In this document: piece by piece, positions 62,911 to 64,000 of the stretch
Position numbering within the stretch: position 1 is the first letter of the stretch
How the letters are laid out: each line of letters begins with the position of its first letter
Source: Nitrospirales bacterium
Lineage (GTDB): Bacteria; Nitrospirota; Nitrospiria; Nitrospirales; UBA8639
Assembly (NCBI GenBank): GCA_029261355.1
Contig: JAJDBM010000052.1
Span: 62,001 to 126,000, forward strand
Direction: 5' to 3'
Length of the DNA: 64,000 nt
The notes under the pieces: model-generated
What the model was told of the DNA's origin: nothing
The model's input: only the letters and a program-made list of their open reading frames with translations
Database searches by the model: none
Translations under genes and position numbers: made by a program

Positions 62911-64000
62911 CTATCTGATGATCCGCCATTCTGGAAATGTAGCAGTGAGTCCGAGAAAACCTTGATTCGCTGTGGCCGTTCGACCTCCGACTGCATCACC
63001 TTTTGATTTTTGCTTGATATAGCTATAGGTCAACGTACCGTCTAACCAAGACAATAGAACGACACTGATACCGGCTTGGCCTTGATAACTATTTACATTA
63101 ACAGTGTTGCCGGAGAGGGATTTGTTCTTAGCCAATCCTCCAGACAGAAATCCACTGACACTTCGAGTAAACGTGTAGTTTGCTGTGGCCACAAGAGTTT
63201 GGCTCAATGTGGCCGAATCGGCAAGCCCTCCCCCTGGCGTCACACCTTGCGTATAGCTGAGCGACATTGAACCGCCATTAAACAGTTTTGCGATGGATGA
63301 ACTTGTCGTAAAGTTTACCCTTTCTATGGATTCCGTCCAAGAGGCACCAACATTCGAAGTGACATTGAGGGTCTCGGAGAATCGATGGGAACCACCAACC
63401 GTCACGCTATGCGTAACAAATGAGTCACCACCAGAAATACTCGCAAAGTTTGCTGAATAGTTCCCTGTCAATGTGGTCTGTCTAGACAATTGATAACCAA
63501 CTCCAGCTCCGACTTGGTGAGTCAACGAATCATTGAGTTCTGAATCTGAAAATGTGACATAGGAATTTTGATAATTCATGGTTGGAATCCACCGAGGAGT
63601 GACAGAGTAACGCACCCGAATCCCCGCTATATTTTGGAAGGCATTCGACCCGTTTCGCCCCGTAAACACTCCTTGGTTGCCGATTGAATTCCCACCGCTG
63701 ACCCCACCAATTGAAGAATTCCCACCACCAGACAAGAGCCCCCCGCCAGAGGATGAGGAGTCTTCAAAAGCCGAACTCGCATCGTCTTCTCCATTTTTCC
63801 CAGAAAATGCAAATCCTTGTAATGAAGGAGCAAAGTTAAATGATTCAATCAATTCAACTTCAAGCCCCTTATATCGTTTGGTTAAAAAAGGCAAATCAAT
63901 TCCAAAGTTCGCATTATGGGAATACGCATTGGCATTGGAATTGTTGACGTAAAACTGAGCGACTCCCGTATACGTCCCTTCCAATTCGATGTCTTTCGAA
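62911..64000 (-). CDS. Outer-membrane beta-barrel protein, PEP-CTERM system associated (TIGR03016 type), N-terminus missing
   Basis: The frame is open at the right edge, so the N-terminus is outside the window; a TTG at 63984 is an internal codon. The visible 360 or so residues are amphipathic beta strands alternating with short turns (IRVRYSVTPRWIPTMNYQNSY, LTGNYSANFASISGG, GTLTYSYIKQ), as in a barrel, and end FPEWRIIR. A Gly/Ser-rich insertion (about residues 68-105 of the visible part, SSSSGGGLLSGGG) sits between strands. The family is thought to serve in export of the exosortase-linked polymer. It is the first visible gene of the 41-kb run. Confidence 0.87.
   Translation of the reverse strand, partial: SKDIELEGTYTGVAQFYVNNSNANAYSHNANFGIDLPFLTKRYKGLEVELIESFNFAPSLQGFAFSGKNGEDDASSAFEDSSSSGGGLLSGGGNSSIGGVSGGNSIGNQGVFTGRNGSNAFQNIAGIRVRYSVTPRWIPTMNYQNSYVTFSDSELNDSLTHQVGAGVGYQLSRQTTLTGNYSANFASISGGDSFVTHSVTVGGSHRFSETLNVTSNVGASWTESIERVNFTTSSSIAKLFNGGSMSLSYTQGVTPGGGLADSATLSQTLVATANYTFTRSVSGFLSGGLAKNKSLSGNTVNVNSYQGQAGISVVLLSWLDGTLTYSYIKQKSKGDAVGGRTATANQGFLGLTATFPEWRIIR

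Overview
The window looks like chromosomal DNA from a Gram-negative bacterium that makes a complex exopolysaccharide. The order rplM-rpsI-argC-argJ, followed by an exosortase A (XrtA/PEP-CTERM) locus and a GlrK/GlrR-type two-component cassette, fits Nitrospirota (a Nitrospira-like nitrite oxidiser). That assignment is inference from gene content and order. The base composition is AT-leaning for that group, so another exosortase-bearing phylum cannot be excluded. I saw no tRNA, rRNA, CRISPR array, transposase or phage gene.

Layout. (1) 1-3.8 kb, plus strand: the end of a bifunctional-nuclease (DUF151) gene, rplM, rpsI, a strong terminator, argC and argJ. (2) 3.8-9.0 kb, minus strand: one operon transcribed xrtA-epsI-prsK-prsR, that is, the transpeptidase with its sensor kinase and sigma-54 activator. 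xrtA carries a 12-base G tract, and a one-base slip in either direction stops translation almost at once. (3) 9.6-13.2 kb, minus strand: a second sigma-54 two-component cassette (glrK, a QseG-like coiled-coil protein, glrR). (4) 14.0-22.4 kb, plus strand: three exported proteins. Two are related FN3/beta-repeat proteins, one of which has a 558-bp internal tandem duplication. The third is a 1233-residue Kelch/FN3/lyase-like protein. A class I cyclic di-GMP (GEMM) riboswitch lies in front of the second. (5) 22.9-64 kb, minus strand: about 32 tightly packed genes for building, decorating and exporting a polysaccharide.

The 41-kb run holds the marker families of the XrtA system: TIGR03016-like beta-barrel, TIGR03087- and TIGR03088-type glycosyltransferases, FemAB-like protein, amidotransferase, Daro_2409-type glycosyltransferase, AMP-ligase, PLP decarboxylase and O-ligase. 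With them are wecB, a flippase, a deacetylase, GNAT acyltransferases, an acyl carrier protein, two methyltransferases, a GT39 membrane glycosyltransferase, and a terminal trio of carbamoyltransferase, SxtJ-like and 50-residue DUF5989 genes. The simplest reading is that wecB and the glycosyltransferases build an amino-sugar-containing repeat unit. It is then amidated, acylated, methylated, deacetylated and carbamoylated, flipped and joined. PrsK/PrsR and cyclic di-GMP would tune surface-protein sorting and secreted matrix proteins. No PEP-CTERM-tailed substrate protein lies in the window, so the exosortase substrates must be encoded elsewhere.
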